Assembly: GCF_019702925.1 (NCBI RefSeq)
Contig: NZ_AP024713.1
Span: 806,001 to 870,000, forward strand
DNA from: Campylobacter sp. 19-13652
GTDB lineage: Bacteria; Campylobacterota; Campylobacteria; Campylobacterales; Campylobacteraceae
Direction: 5' to 3'
DNA length: 64,000 nucleotides
The translations under genes were made by a program, and so were the position numbers. A model generated the notes under the pieces. It was not told the origin of the DNA and ran no database searches. It was given only the letters and a program-made list of their open reading frames with translations. Each line of letters starts with the position of its first letter. Position 1 is the first letter of the stretch. This document shows, in pieces, positions 43,285 through 52,387 of this stretch.

Positions 43285-44715
43285 CTAGCAAGAGTAGCAG
43301 GTCTTAAACTCAAACGCCGTTGGACGTGCTTCATAAGGCCACACCTGCGTTTCAAATTTATAGTGCTGATAGGTGTCGATTAGCTCGTCAGTCATCACTG
43401 GCTTTAGGTAGGCATTATCTCGTATCAGGCTCTCTAGGCTGCCACGCAGGGTGTGCGGCATTTGCTCTATGCCACGCTCTCTAATCTCATCTAGGTGCAT
43501 AATGAATAAATTCTCATCCATAGGCCCAACTGGCTCGATTTTGTTTTTCACTCCGTCAAGTCCAGCCATCAGCATAGCCGTAAATGCAAGATACGGACAC
43601 GCTGTGCTATCAGGAAAGCGCATTTCAGCTCGCACGCTTTTTTCGCCTGCACCATATGGGATACGCACGCTCGCACTTCTGTTTTGGCAGGAGTAGGTTA
43701 GGATTGATGGGGCTTCAAAGCCTGGGATTAGGCGTTTGTAGCTGTTTGTGCTAGGGTTTGTAAAGGCCGCCACACTTCTAGCGTGCTTTAGCACTCCGCC
43801 TATGTAGTGGCGCGCAAAGTCGCTTAAATTTCCATACTCTCCTTGCTTGTAAAAGAGATTTTTGCCCTCTTTCCATATGCTTTGATGTACGTGCATACCG
43901 CTGCCATTATCGCCGTAAAGCGGCTTTGGCATAAATGTCGCAGTCTTGCCGTTTAGGTGGGCGACCATTTTGACGACGTATTTATAAATTTGCACATTAT
44001 CAGCGGCTTCAACCAGCGTGCCAAATTTCACGCCGATTTCGCCCTGACCTTGAGCCACTTCGTGATGGACTGCAAATGTTTCTAGTCCCACTTGCTCCAG
44101 TACCTGCACCATCTCAGCACGCAGATCTACCATACTATCGACTGGCTGGACTGGGAAATACCCACCCTTTGTGCGTGGGCGGTGTCCTGTGTTGTAGCTG
44201 TCTTTAAAGTCTCTAGCGTCGTTCCACTCGCCCTCTTCGCTATCTACTTCATACATAGCGCAGTTGATTTTGTCTACTATTTTGACATTGTCAAATATAA
44301 AAAATTCATTCTCAGGCCCAAAATATGCCACATCGCCAATGCCGCTTTCTTCTAGGTGCTTTAGAGCCTTTTTAGCGATTGAGCGAGGGCATTTTTCATA
44401 TAGTGCGCCTTTATAAATATCATATACGTCGCAAAATACCACTATAGTTGCATCTGCCGTAAATGGATCTAAAAATGCACTCTGAGCTTCTGGCAGGAGT
44501 ATCATATCTGATTTATGTATGGGCTGCCAGCCGTCAATTGAGCTGCCGTCAAATGGTATGCCGTTTTCAAAGGTCTCTTTGCTGATTGATTTGAAATTGT
44601 AGCTTAGGTGGTGCCATGTGCCGTTTAAATCGGTAAAACGAAAATCAACAAAAGCCACCTCATGCTCTTTTGCAAAGCTAAAAAACTCATCGACGCTGTT
44701 TACAAATTTACCCAT
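43285..44715 (-). CDS. glnA: Glutamine synthetase type I
   Basis: Assimilates ammonia by making glutamine from glutamate and ATP in a dodecamer. 476 residues with [30 protein letters not shown] (His flap), and NRSASVRIP (ATP/phosphate loop). At the position of the regulatory adenylylation tyrosine (NLYDLP in enterobacteria) it reads ENLFIMHL, with Phe in place of Tyr. Control by GlnE-type adenylylation is therefore unlikely; the H. pylori enzyme is known for the same loss. ATG at 44715 behind AAGGAG. The product of the asparaginase encoded at 31188 (ammonia) could feed this enzyme. Confidence 0.96.
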   Translation of the reverse strand: MGKFVNSVDEFFSFAKEHEVAFVDFRFTDLNGTWHHLSYNFKSISKETFENGIPFDGSSIDGWQPIHKSDMILLPEAQSAFLDPFTADATIVVFCDVYDIYKGALYEKCPRSIAKKALKHLEESGIGDVAYFGPENEFFIFDNVKIVDKINCAMYEVDSEEGEWNDARDFKDSYNTGHRPRTKGGYFPVQPVDSMVDLRAEMVQVLEQVGLETFAVHHEVAQGQGEIGVKFGTLVEAADNVQIYKYVVKMVAHLNGKTATFMPKPLYGDNGSGMHVHQSIWKEGKNLFYKQGEYGNLSDFARHYIGGVLKHARSVAAFTNPSTNSYKRLIPGFEAPSILTYSCQNRSASVRIPYGAGEKSVRAEMRFPDSTACPYLAFTAMLMAGLDGVKNKIEPVGPMDENLFIMHLDEIRERGIEQMPHTLRGSLESLIRDNAYLKPVMTDELIDTYQHYKFETQVWPYEARPTAFEFKTCYSC

Positions 44716-44745
44716 ATTTTCTCCTTAGAAGTAATGTGTAGCAAA

Positions 44746-44751
44746 ATTATA
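44746..44751 (-). promoter_or_regulatory. -10 box of glnA
   Basis: TATAAT on the minus strand, 31 bases before the glnA ATG and preceded by AAAGG-rich sequence without a clear -35. No sigma-54 promoter was seen, unlike the enteric glnA. Confidence 0.55.
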
Positions 44752-44779
44752 CCTTTATTATTCTTTATTTACATTTAAT

Positions 44780-45559
44780 TTAAAATTTAATACTATCCAT
44801 GTCCCTACCTTTAAAGACACTGCACTTTAAATACCCCACTTGTCTAGCGATACGCTCGCACTCAGCGCCCCCTGCGCCTACTTGTTCTACAGCGTGCGCA
44901 TCAGAGCCAAATGTGATTGGTATATCAAGCGCATAAATTTCTTGTAAAAGCGGTAAGCTAGGGTATTGCTCAGCTACCATTTTACGAAAACCAGCTGCGT
45001 TTATTTCTACTACTAAGCCAGCTTTTTTTATCGCCTTGAGTGCATTTTTTGCTAGGATTCTCACGTCTTTTTTTGGCATAAATTTAAAGACCTTTAATAA
45101 ATCAATGTGCCCCACTATATCAAAAAGTCCGCTTTTTGCCATATCCTCAATCGCCCCAAAATACTCTTGCCAAATCGCGTCTATATTGCGGTTTTGATAC
45201 TCTCCGATAAATTCAGGATTATCAAATCCCCACTTACCCAAAAAATGCACTGAGCCTATTAAATAATCAACTTCTGCTTTTAAAACTCTCTCATCAATAA
45301 GCCCTCGTAAATAATCCACTTCATAGCCCAAAAGCACCTCTATATCGGCTTTAAAGCGCTCTTTTAATATTTTTGCCTCGCTTTCATAATCAGCCATTTG
45401 ACTAAAACCCATACGCCATTTTTTATCAAATTCCATCGGTGCGTGATCGCTAAATCCAAATATCTTTATCCCATTTTTTATCGCCATTTGCACGTATTCT
45501 TGCATGCTTCCAGTGGCATGATTGCACCGTGTGGTGTGGTTGTGTAAGTCAACTATCAT
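44780..45559 (-). CDS. PHP-domain histidinol-phosphatase (HisK type)
   Basis: 259 residues of the PHP superfamily. The N-terminal MIVDLHNHTTRCNHA holds the first metal histidines (6 and 8), GFSDHAP the next, followed by GYEVDY, IGSVHFLG, VGHIDLLK and FGSDAHAVEQVG. This is the full set for a HisK-like histidinol-phosphate phosphatase, which would supply the phosphatase step of histidine biosynthesis. The ATG at 45559 follows AAAGGAGC; a longer start was rejected. No other his gene is near, so a different sugar-phosphate substrate is possible. Confidence 0.8.
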   Translation of the reverse strand: MIVDLHNHTTRCNHATGSMQEYVQMAIKNGIKIFGFSDHAPMEFDKKWRMGFSQMADYESEAKILKERFKADIEVLLGYEVDYLRGLIDERVLKAEVDYLIGSVHFLGKWGFDNPEFIGEYQNRNIDAIWQEYFGAIEDMAKSGLFDIVGHIDLLKVFKFMPKKDVRILAKNALKAIKKAGLVVEINAAGFRKMVAEQYPSLPLLQEIYALDIPITFGSDAHAVEQVGAGGAECERIARQVGYLKCSVFKGRDMDSIKF

Positions 45560-45629
45560 TTTGCTCCTTTTAGCTTTAAATTCTAACAAAATGCTTATTA
45601 ATTTTAAATTTAAATAAGCCGTTTGAGTG

Positions 45630-45635
45630 TATAAT
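45630..45635 (+). promoter_or_regulatory. -10 box of the cheZ operon
   Basis: TATAAT preceded by GTG, 29 bases before the cheZ ATG, with TTAGGAGAT between. Divergent from the PHP phosphatase gene. Confidence 0.6.
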
Positions 45636-45663
45636 CAAGCGATTTATAATTTTAGGAGATACT

Positions 45664-46350
45664 ATGACGCAAGAAGAACTAGACGCTCTTATGGCTGGCG
45701 GATTAGACGATGAGGACGTAGCTTTAGAGGATGATAAAAACGATGACGCAGAAAAAGATGAAGCGCTTATAGTTGATGTGAAAAATTACAGAGTAAGCGC
45801 AGATGCAGCGTGGCCTCCGCCGCCCCCAACAGAGGATCATAAAATGGTACATCAGCTTGATGATGTTACTAGGGACAGCGAGGCAAAAGCCACTGAAATG
45901 CTAGAAAAGCTCGAGGAGATAAATAACTATTTTATGGATTCAGAAGGCAGCTGTGTGGCTTTAAAAGGTGGACTTGATAAAAATATAGAGATATTTACTA
46001 CCTTGCGTGATAAATTTCCTGCAGTTGGCGCATTTAGCGAGGCGCTTGAGCGAAATGAAGCACTAAAAAGCAGCATAGATGAAGTCATTTCAAACCTACA
46101 AATGGGGCAAGATGAGATAATGATGGCTATGGATATGATGCAATATCAAGACATTCACCGCCAAAAAATCGAGCGTGTAATAAACGTAATGCGCGCATTA
46201 AGTAAATATATGAATACGCTTTTTGAGGGTAAAATAGATGATGATAAGCGTGTCGGCTCAGCTGTACATATCGCTGGAGATACCACTACAGACGACCTAG
46301 TTAGCAACGACGACATCGAAGCACTAATAGAAAGCCTGGGTAAAAAATAG
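45664..46350 (+). CDS. cheZ: Chemotaxis CheY-P phosphatase CheZ
   Basis: 228 residues, the remote CheZ of Campylobacterota (C. jejuni Cj0700). A long helical hairpin centre carries QYQDIHRQKIERV, with Asp163 and Gln167 spaced as the catalytic D143/Q147 of E. coli CheZ. The C-terminus VSNDDIEALIESLG matches the CheY-binding helix of enteric CheZ. Unusually, the N-terminus MTQEELDALMAGG resembles the EIDALL peptide with which FliM/FliN bind CheY. It starts the conserved operon running to rplS; the U32 gene overlaps its stop by one base. Confidence 0.88.
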   Translation: MTQEELDALMAGGLDDEDVALEDDKNDDAEKDEALIVDVKNYRVSADAAWPPPPPTEDHKMVHQLDDVTRDSEAKATEMLEKLEEINNYFMDSEGSCVALKGGLDKNIEIFTTLRDKFPAVGAFSEALERNEALKSSIDEVISNLQMGQDEIMMAMDMMQYQDIHRQKIERVINVMRALSKYMNTLFEGKIDDDKRVGSAVHIAGDTTTDDLVSNDDIEALIESLGKK

Positions 46351-47606
46351 TGCTAAAGCGTCCAGAACTACTATCTCCTGCTGGGAATTTAACCAAGCTA
46401 AAAATTGCTCTTGCTTATGGCGCGGATGCTGTTTATGCAAGCGTAGCTAGCTTTAGTCTGCGTACCCGCTCAGCACGTGAGTTTGACCTTGAAAGCTTTA
46501 AAGAGGCCATAGACTACACCCACTCAAAGGGTAAAAAATTCTACGCTACCGTAAACGCTTTTCCATTTAATAGCCAAATTGATGGGCTTAAACGCCACCT
46601 TAAAACCCTGGGCGAGCTAAAGCCTGATGGTTTTATCATCTCCACTCCAGGAGTGATGAGCCTAGCGCGTGAGCTAGCGCCTGATGTAGAGGTGCATTTA
46701 AGCACGCAGGCAAACGTGATGAACTACCTTGACGCAAAAATTTATCACGATATGGGGGCTAGCCGCATAGTCGTGGCTAGAGAGATGAATTTACGAGATG
46801 TCATAAAGATAAAAGAGCAAATTCCAAGCCTTGAGATTGAGATTTTTATCCATGGTTCAATGTGCTTTGCCTACTCTGGCAGATGCCTGGTTTCTAGCGT
46901 GCAAAGCGGGCGAATGAGTAACCGCGGAAGCTGCGCAAATGACTGTCGTTTTAAATACGAGCTATATGCGAAAAATCCAGAAAGTGGCACACTGTTTCGC
47001 TTAGAGGAGGATCCAGAGGGTGGCACGCACATAATGAACTCAAAGGATCTAAATTTATCCGCCCACATTAAGGATATAATAGAAGCTGGTGTGATTGACA
47101 GCCTAAAAATCGAGGGGCGAACTAAGAGTGAATATTACGCTGCTTGTGCCACTAGGGCGTATCGTATGGCGATAGATGATGCTTTGGCTGATAAATTTGA
47201 CGCCAAGATTTATGCTGATGAGCTAAACACACTTAAAAATCGTGGTTTTACAGATGGGTATTTGGTGCATCGCCCATTTGAGCGCACTGACACGCAAAAT
47301 CTCATCTCAAGCTTAGAGGAGGGCAGCAAAAATGTCGAGGCTATCAGCTACGACGGCGAGCATATCCTAAGCAGAGGCGTGATAAAAACGGGCGTGGCAT
47401 ATGAGATAGTAGCCCCTGCTGGCGCGCAATTGCAAGAAGCGGATAATGAAATAGGGCAAATATATGAGCAAAGTGGAGTCTGGTATGTTAAATTTAACCG
47501 TCTAATAAGCCAGAAAAACAGGGAATTTGATGAAATCCATAGCGGAAATGAGAATGCCATAAAACTGCCTGCTAGGCTTTTTGAATTTACGTTTTTAAGG
47601 AAATAG
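46350..47606 (+). CDS. U32 family peptidase
   Basis: 418 residues starting at GTG 46350, overlapping the cheZ stop. RPELLSPAGNLTKLKIALAYGAD is a typical U32 start. The family signature is around IEIFIHGSMCFAYSGRCLVSS, and RGSCANDCR provides conserved cysteines. Known U32 members include collagenase-like PrtC and the RlhA/TrhP enzymes that hydroxylate rRNA or tRNA, so the 'protease' label may mislead. An RNA-modification role is compatible with the ribosome-related genes downstream (inference). Confidence 0.88.
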   Translation: MLKRPELLSPAGNLTKLKIALAYGADAVYASVASFSLRTRSAREFDLESFKEAIDYTHSKGKKFYATVNAFPFNSQIDGLKRHLKTLGELKPDGFIISTPGVMSLARELAPDVEVHLSTQANVMNYLDAKIYHDMGASRIVVAREMNLRDVIKIKEQIPSLEIEIFIHGSMCFAYSGRCLVSSVQSGRMSNRGSCANDCRFKYELYAKNPESGTLFRLEEDPEGGTHIMNSKDLNLSAHIKDIIEAGVIDSLKIEGRTKSEYYAACATRAYRMAIDDALADKFDAKIYADELNTLKNRGFTDGYLVHRPFERTDTQNLISSLEEGSKNVEAISYDGEHILSRGVIKTGVAYEIVAPAGAQLQEADNEIGQIYEQSGVWYVKFNRLISQKNREFDEIHSGNENAIKLPARLFEFTFLRK

Positions 47607-48101
47607 ATGAAATTTATAAGTATCATAATGGGGAGCAAGAGCGATTATGAAGTGGTGAGCGAAGCGGCAAAGGTGCTTGAGAGCTTTGGCGTAAAGTATG
47701 AGCTAATCATCAGCTCAGCCCACAGAAGCCCAGAGCGCACCATAAGCTACGTCACAGCAGCCGAGAAAAAGGGCGTGGTGGCATTCATCTGCGCGGCTGG
47801 TATGGCAGCTCACCTAGCTGGGGTGGTGGCAGCTCACACTACTAAGCCAGTCATTGGCGTGCCTATGGCGGGTGGGGCGCTAAGTGGCGTCGATGCGCTT
47901 TACTCCACCGTGCAAATGCCTGCTGGTATGCCAGTGGCGACGCTTGCTGTGGGCAAGGCTGGAGCGATAAATTCAGCCTACCTTGCTATGCAGATTTTAG
48001 CACTCTCTGACGCTGAGCTTTCGCAAAAGCTAGCCGACGATAGAGCTAAAAAGGCAGCCGCCGTGGCTAAAGACTCTGCTAGCGTAGAGGTCATACTTTA
48101 G
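47607..48101 (+). CDS. purE: N5-carboxyaminoimidazole ribonucleotide mutase PurE
   Basis: Purine biosynthesis, CAIR formation. 164 residues, with IIMGSKSDYEVV, SAHRSPERT and the glycine-rich GMAAHLAGVVAAHT block that form the octamer's active site. It begins directly after the U32 stop, without spacer, and uses AAGGAAATAG within the preceding gene as ribosome site. No purK is seen here. Confidence 0.95.
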   Translation: MKFISIIMGSKSDYEVVSEAAKVLESFGVKYELIISSAHRSPERTISYVTAAEKKGVVAFICAAGMAAHLAGVVAAHTTKPVIGVPMAGGALSGVDALYSTVQMPAGMPVATLAVGKAGAINSAYLAMQILALSDAELSQKLADDRAKKAAAVAKDSASVEVIL

Positions 48102-48109
48102 GGGGAGTT

Positions 48110-48580
48110 ATGCAGGCGTTTTTAAAAAAGGACGAATTTGCAAAGCTGGTGCATTTAGACATTGATGTCATAAATGATATGATAGAGCGAAAGGCGCTTA
48201 AGACACGTATTGACGATGACGGCGAGGTTTATATAGAGGCGCAGCAGGGTACTTTGAGTGTTGTGCCAGAGGCTAGCACACAAGTGGCACAGCTTAATCA
48301 CTCTTTGCCAGGCGAGAGCTTTGTCGAAAAGACCATTGGGACGATTTTAAATTTACACGAAAAGGTGCTTGACGCAAAGGACGAGACGCTTGAGACGCTT
48401 AGAAGTGAGAATAAATTTTTAAAAGAGGCGCTTTACTCTATGCAAGAGCTATATGATGAAGACAGAAAGAGCGTTGAAATACTAACAACGCAGCTAAAGC
48501 ACGCACAGGACGAAGTGGAGTTTTTAAAGCGAAAGTATAAGTTGATGTGGAATAAGGCAGTAGAAAACTATAAAGCCTAA
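48110..48580 (+). CDS. DUF3972 family protein with coiled coil
   Basis: 156 residues. The N-terminal 60 residues look like a small helix-turn-helix-like domain (FLKKDEFAKLVHLDIDVINDMIERK with a DDDGEVYIE beta turn). Residues 85-150 form an unbroken heptad-like coiled coil (ETLRSENKFLKEALYSMQEL...). It matches by position C. jejuni Cj0703. This domain order resembles MerR-like or DNA-binding plus coiled-coil proteins, but no function is known. Confidence 0.72.
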   Translation: MQAFLKKDEFAKLVHLDIDVINDMIERKALKTRIDDDGEVYIEAQQGTLSVVPEASTQVAQLNHSLPGESFVEKTIGTILNLHEKVLDAKDETLETLRSENKFLKEALYSMQELYDEDRKSVEILTTQLKHAQDEVEFLKRKYKLMWNKAVENYKA

Positions 48581-48590
48581 GCGAAAAATG

Positions 48591-48730
48591 GCGGCTCGTC
48601 TCGCTTCGCCATACTGCGTTGTAGTCCGCAGCCGCTGCGGTCATTACCTATCAGGTAACTCCCTTGCGGCTTGCTCCTACGCCTTGTCAGGACGAGCGAT
48701 ACTTCGCATCTAGTCGGTTAATGCGGAATA
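48591..48730. repeat. GC-rich structured intergenic element (REP-like)
   Basis: About 140 bases, clearly GC-richer than the surrounding DNA. It contains back-to-back hairpins: CCGCAG/CTGCGG (48626-48631, 48635-48640, loop CCG) and TTACCT/AGGTAA (48644-48649, 48653-48658, loop ATC). It is framed by GCTCGTC near 48594 and GACGAGC near 48691, an outer inverted pair. It lies just after the DUF3972 gene. No other copy exists in this window. Nature (REP, MITE or RNA) not established. Confidence 0.55.
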
Positions 48731-48918
48731 ATTTCAATCCGTTGCGATTTAAATTTGATTGATATTTCAAGTCTTGCTTTTAACGCAAAAATCAAAAGCC
48801 GTAATCCAAACCCAGCCTAAAATTTCAAAAAAGGCGAGAATTTAAACCCTTTAAAATTTTATTTTGCTAAAATTAGCCATTAAATTTAAAAAAGCAAGTC
48901 TTACAAAAGGTCAGAAAA

Positions 48919-49788
48919 ATGATAACTTTTTCAGAAATAATCCTAAAACTACAGCAGTATTGGCAGCAGCAAGGCTGCTTAGTCATTCAGCCTTACGATA
49001 TGCCTGCTGGGGCTGGGACGTATCATCAGGCGACGTTTTTACGTAGCCTGGGTAGCGAGCCGTGGTCGGTGGCATACGTCGCACCCAGCCGCCGTCCGAC
49101 TGATGGCAGATATGGCGAAAATCCAAACCGCCTAGGGGCGTATTATCAGTTTCAGGTTATTATTAAACCAAGCCCAGATAATATCCAAGAGCTTTATTTA
49201 AAAAGCCTTGAAGCTTTGGGGTTAAATTTAAAAAAGCACGACATTCGCTTTGTTGAAGACAATTGGGAAAGCCCGACTCTTGGGGCGTGGGGGCTAGGCT
49301 GGGAGGTCTGGCTTGATGGTATGGAGGTAACGCAGTTTACCTATTTTCAGCAAGTCGGGGGCTTGCCGTGCGAGCTAATAAGCGCTGAGATCACCTACGG
49401 GCTTGAGCGGCTTGCGATGTATCTGCAAAATAAAGACAGCGTCTATGACATCGTCTGGGACGAGCGTGATGGCAGGGTGGTAACGTATGGCGACGTGCAT
49501 AAAAGGGGCGAGTATGAGTGGAGCAAATATAACTTTGAAGTCGCGGACGTGGGGCTGCTTTTTAGCCAGTTTGAAAACGCTTCAGCCGAGTGTAAAAACG
49601 CCCTAGCCGCGAGCCTTGCGCTGCCTGCGTATGATTATTGTATGCTAGCAGCTCACACCTTTAACGTCCTTGACGCAAGGGGGGCTATTAGCGTAACGCA
49701 ACGCCAAGAATACATCCTAAAAATTCGCGAACTAGCCAAGGCGTGTGCGATCTGCTATGTAGAAAACGGCAAGGAAAACGCCAAGTGA
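48919..49788 (+). CDS. glyQ: Glycyl-tRNA synthetase alpha subunit
   Basis: Catalytic subunit of the tetrameric bacterial glycyl-tRNA synthetase. 289 residues with [32 protein letters not shown] and the [21 protein letters not shown] active-site motifs. The beta subunit (glyS) is not in the window. ATG at 48919. The 340-base spacer before it holds the GC-rich element. The Nif3-like gene overlaps its stop. Confidence 0.96.
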   Translation: MITFSEIILKLQQYWQQQGCLVIQPYDMPAGAGTYHQATFLRSLGSEPWSVAYVAPSRRPTDGRYGENPNRLGAYYQFQVIIKPSPDNIQELYLKSLEALGLNLKKHDIRFVEDNWESPTLGAWGLGWEVWLDGMEVTQFTYFQQVGGLPCELISAEITYGLERLAMYLQNKDSVYDIVWDERDGRVVTYGDVHKRGEYEWSKYNFEVADVGLLFSQFENASAECKNALAASLALPAYDYCMLAAHTFNVLDARGAISVTQRQEYILKIRELAKACAICYVENGKENAK

Positions 49789-50507
49789 AAATAGCCGAGC
49801 TTTACGCCATTTTAGACGAGATTGCCCCCTTTAGCACGCAAGAGAGCTGGGATAATAGCGGGCTTATTTTAGGTAGCCACACCGCCCAGGCTGGCAGGAT
49901 TTATGCTAGTCTTGATGTGGATAGCGAGCTTATTGGCTCACTTGAGCCAAATTCCACTCTGCTTACGCACCATCCGCTGATTTTTCGGGGGCTAAAGCAG
50001 CTTGATTTAAACGTGTATCCATCAAATTTAATCGCTAAAATGCTAGCAAAAAATATAAACCTAATCAGCCTGCATACAAATTTTGACAAAGCACTTTTAA
50101 ACCGCTACGTTGCAAGCGAGATTTTGGGCTTTAATGTGGCGAGCAGGAGCGAGTTTTTATTGGGGCTTGAATATGCTGGCGGCTTTAGCGAACTAGTGGC
50201 GATAGTAAAGCAAAAGCTGGGGCTAGATTGCGTGCGAGTGGTAAGGGCAAAGGAGAAGGTAAAAGAGGTGCTTTTTTGCACTGGCAGTGGTGCTGAGCTA
50301 ATGGAAAATGCTAGCACAGATTGCTTTATTACTGGGGATTTAAAATATCACACCGCCTTGCAGGCTTATGAAAATGGCATAAGCCTGATTGACATCGGAC
50401 ACTTTGAGAGTGAGCGGTATTTTGGGGAGTGTATCGCCAAAGCCTTGCAAAAATTTCAAATAGAAGTTATAATCAAACATTCAAAAAACCCATTTTCATA
50501 TCTTTAA
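49785..50507 (+). CDS. Nif3-like dinuclear metal protein (YqfO/YbgI family)
   Basis: 240 residues from GTG 49785 overlapping the glyQ stop (GTGA), giving [20 protein letters not shown]. The motif [11 protein letters not shown] is the family start, THHPLIF and SLHTNFDKA supply metal-binding histidines and aspartate, and the end has DIGHFESER. Structures of this family hold two metals; proposed roles include GTP cyclohydrolase-like and tRNA-modification activity. Function is not settled. Confidence 0.88.
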   Translation: MKIAELYAILDEIAPFSTQESWDNSGLILGSHTAQAGRIYASLDVDSELIGSLEPNSTLLTHHPLIFRGLKQLDLNVYPSNLIAKMLAKNINLISLHTNFDKALLNRYVASEILGFNVASRSEFLLGLEYAGGFSELVAIVKQKLGLDCVRVVRAKEKVKEVLFCTGSGAELMENASTDCFITGDLKYHTALQAYENGISLIDIGHFESERYFGECIAKALQKFQIEVIIKHSKNPFSYL

Positions 50508-50516
50508 AGGAAATAG

Positions 50517-51227
50517 ATGAATAAATATTTACAGCAGTTAGTGGAGCTTTCGCATATTGATAAGGAGATTGACGGATTTGCGCCACGTATTGAGAGTGTG
50601 GAGCGAGTTTTACGTGCGACAAAAGAGGAAAAAGAGGCGGTTTTAAGCTCGATTGCAAATATTTCAGAGGCGATAGATGAGATAGGTTCTCAAAAATCTC
50701 AAGTAAATGCACATATTGCTGAGTTTGGTTTAAAGATAAAAGATGTCAGCAAAAAAAGCGGACTAGCAAAAACAGAAAAAGAGATAAAAGCTCTGGGGCT
50801 TGAAGAGGAGATAGCCAAAGAACAGCTTGAGGCAGCAAATGAGGAGATAGCTAGGCTTGAAAAGCTAATAGAAACAAAATCTGAGCAAAAAGCTGAGCTT
50901 GAGGCAAGCTTGGCTGAAATAGATGAAAGACTAGTTAAAAATGAGGCTGAAATTTCAAACGAGGTCGCAAATATAGAAAAAGAGCGTACTGAGGTCTATG
51001 CTAAAAAAGATAAAATAGTAACTCAGATGAATCAAAAAATTCTAAGCTTTTATGAGAAAATTCGAAAATGGGCCGGAAATACAGCAGTCGTACCTGTGAA
51101 AAATCAGGCTTGCTACGGCTGTTTTATGAGGATAAATGACAAGACTTTTGCCTCTGTTATTAGAGGAGAGGACATTATTACCTGCCCTCATTGCGGACGT
51201 ATTTTATATAAAGAAACCGAGGCTTAG
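50517..51227 (+). CDS. Coiled-coil protein with C4 zinc ribbon
   Basis: 236 residues. Residues about 10-180 are a long antiparallel coiled coil rich in Glu/Lys (EEEIAKEQLEAANEEIARLE). The C-terminal 45 residues are a zinc ribbon with CYGC and CPHC (four cysteines). This corresponds to C. jejuni Cj0706 and resembles the Helicobacter HP0958/FlgZ group, which binds RpoN and flaA mRNA, so a flagellar regulatory role is likely. It lies 9 bases after the Nif3-like gene. Confidence 0.82.
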   Translation: MNKYLQQLVELSHIDKEIDGFAPRIESVERVLRATKEEKEAVLSSIANISEAIDEIGSQKSQVNAHIAEFGLKIKDVSKKSGLAKTEKEIKALGLEEEIAKEQLEAANEEIARLEKLIETKSEQKAELEASLAEIDERLVKNEAEISNEVANIEKERTEVYAKKDKIVTQMNQKILSFYEKIRKWAGNTAVVPVKNQACYGCFMRINDKTFASVIRGEDIITCPHCGRILYKETEA

Positions 51228-51262
51228 TCATAGCAGCAATTTATTATATTTTATGCGCTATT

Positions 51263-52387
51263 TTGTGGGGCTTTGCTCTGCCTTTTTTATGGATTTTATC
51301 CTTTGCTAAAGATAAATATAAAAAGAGCATACCAGCTAGATTTTGGCTGGCTAATAACCCCCCATTTAGTAAGGCAAAAGTGCATTTTCACGCTGCTAGC
51401 TATGGCGAGATACAAGCACTTAAGCCTTTGATAAGTTTATTTAAAAATAGCTCTATAAGTGTTATAACACAAACTGGCTTTGAGGCCGCCAAAAAGCAGA
51501 GTGAGAATACCAGATTTTTGCCGTTTGAAATATTTTTACCATTTTGGTTAAAGCGCTCAAAAGTACTTGTGGTATTTGAAGCTGAATTATGGCTAATGCT
51601 TGTTTTAGTTGCCAAGCTAAAAGGGGCGCGAGTTATACTCATAAATGCACGTATATCAGATAAAAGTGTAAAAAGCTATAAAAGGTTTGCCTTTTTTTAC
51701 AGATATTTGTTTAGGTATATTGATTGCGTTTATGCTCAAAATATGGTAGATTTTGATAGGTTGAAATTCTTAGGCGCTAAAAATATCCGAGTAAGTGGAA
51801 ATATAAAATCAGCCTTTTTGCCAAAACCTAGCACAGAGTACGTAAAGCCAAAGGGGCGAGTCGTGGTGTTTGCCAGCACTCATTCTGGCGAAGAGGAGCT
51901 TTTGCTTTTAAAGCTTTCTTTAAGCAAAAATGATAAGATTATTTTTGCGCCAAGACACCCTGAGAGATTTGACGAAGTCTCAAAGCTATTGCAAGAATTT
52001 GCCCTAAGAAATGGTAGGAGTTTTGCGAGATTTAGCGATACAAGCGATAAATTTAGCGCCGATATCATTCTTGTTGACACATTAGGTGAGCTTGTAAATA
52101 TTTATGCAATTTCCGATATAGTTGTACTTTGTGGAAGCTTTATAGATGGCATAGGTGGGCATAATCCTATTGAGGCAGCACAATTTAATCCAGTTATAAT
52201 AAGCGGAGAGTTTTTCTTTAATCAGACAAGTCTTTATTCGCTAGTTGAGGGTATAACTATCGCAAGAGCTGATGAAGTTTCAGAATTACTTAAGCAGAAA
52301 AATTTAGCCAAAAGTAAAATATCATCGCATTCAAACGCCAGTGAAATCATAGCCGATATAAGGAGGGCAAGTGGAGAAAGCGTATAA
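51263..52387 (+). CDS. waaA: Kdo transferase WaaA (KdtA)
   Basis: Adds 3-deoxy-D-manno-octulosonic acid to lipid IVA at the inner-membrane inner face. 374 residues as written, with FHAASYGEIQALKPL, VFEAELWLMLV, FASTHSGEEELL and GGHNPIEAAQFNPVI. The only standard start in frame is TTG 51263. However, 17 more codons upstream remain open and continue the hydrophobic N-terminal anchor (IAAIYYILCAILWGF). The true start may therefore be a non-standard codon near 51230, or the TTG start truncates the anchor. The GTG of the pseudouridine synthase gene overlaps its end. Confidence 0.87.
   Translation: MWGFALPFLWILSFAKDKYKKSIPARFWLANNPPFSKAKVHFHAASYGEIQALKPLISLFKNSSISVITQTGFEAAKKQSENTRFLPFEIFLPFWLKRSKVLVVFEAELWLMLVLVAKLKGARVILINARISDKSVKSYKRFAFFYRYLFRYIDCVYAQNMVDFDRLKFLGAKNIRVSGNIKSAFLPKPSTEYVKPKGRVVVFASTHSGEEELLLLKLSLSKNDKIIFAPRHPERFDEVSKLLQEFALRNGRSFARFSDTSDKFSADIILVDTLGELVNIYAISDIVVLCGSFIDGIGGHNPIEAAQFNPVIISGEFFFNQTSLYSLVEGITIARADEVSELLKQKNLAKSKISSHSNASEIIADIRRASGESV

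Noticed and set aside
48438-48644. 68-codon minus-strand frame over the end of the DUF3972 gene
   Set aside because: It is formed by the antisense of the coding region plus the GC-rich element; no start signal.
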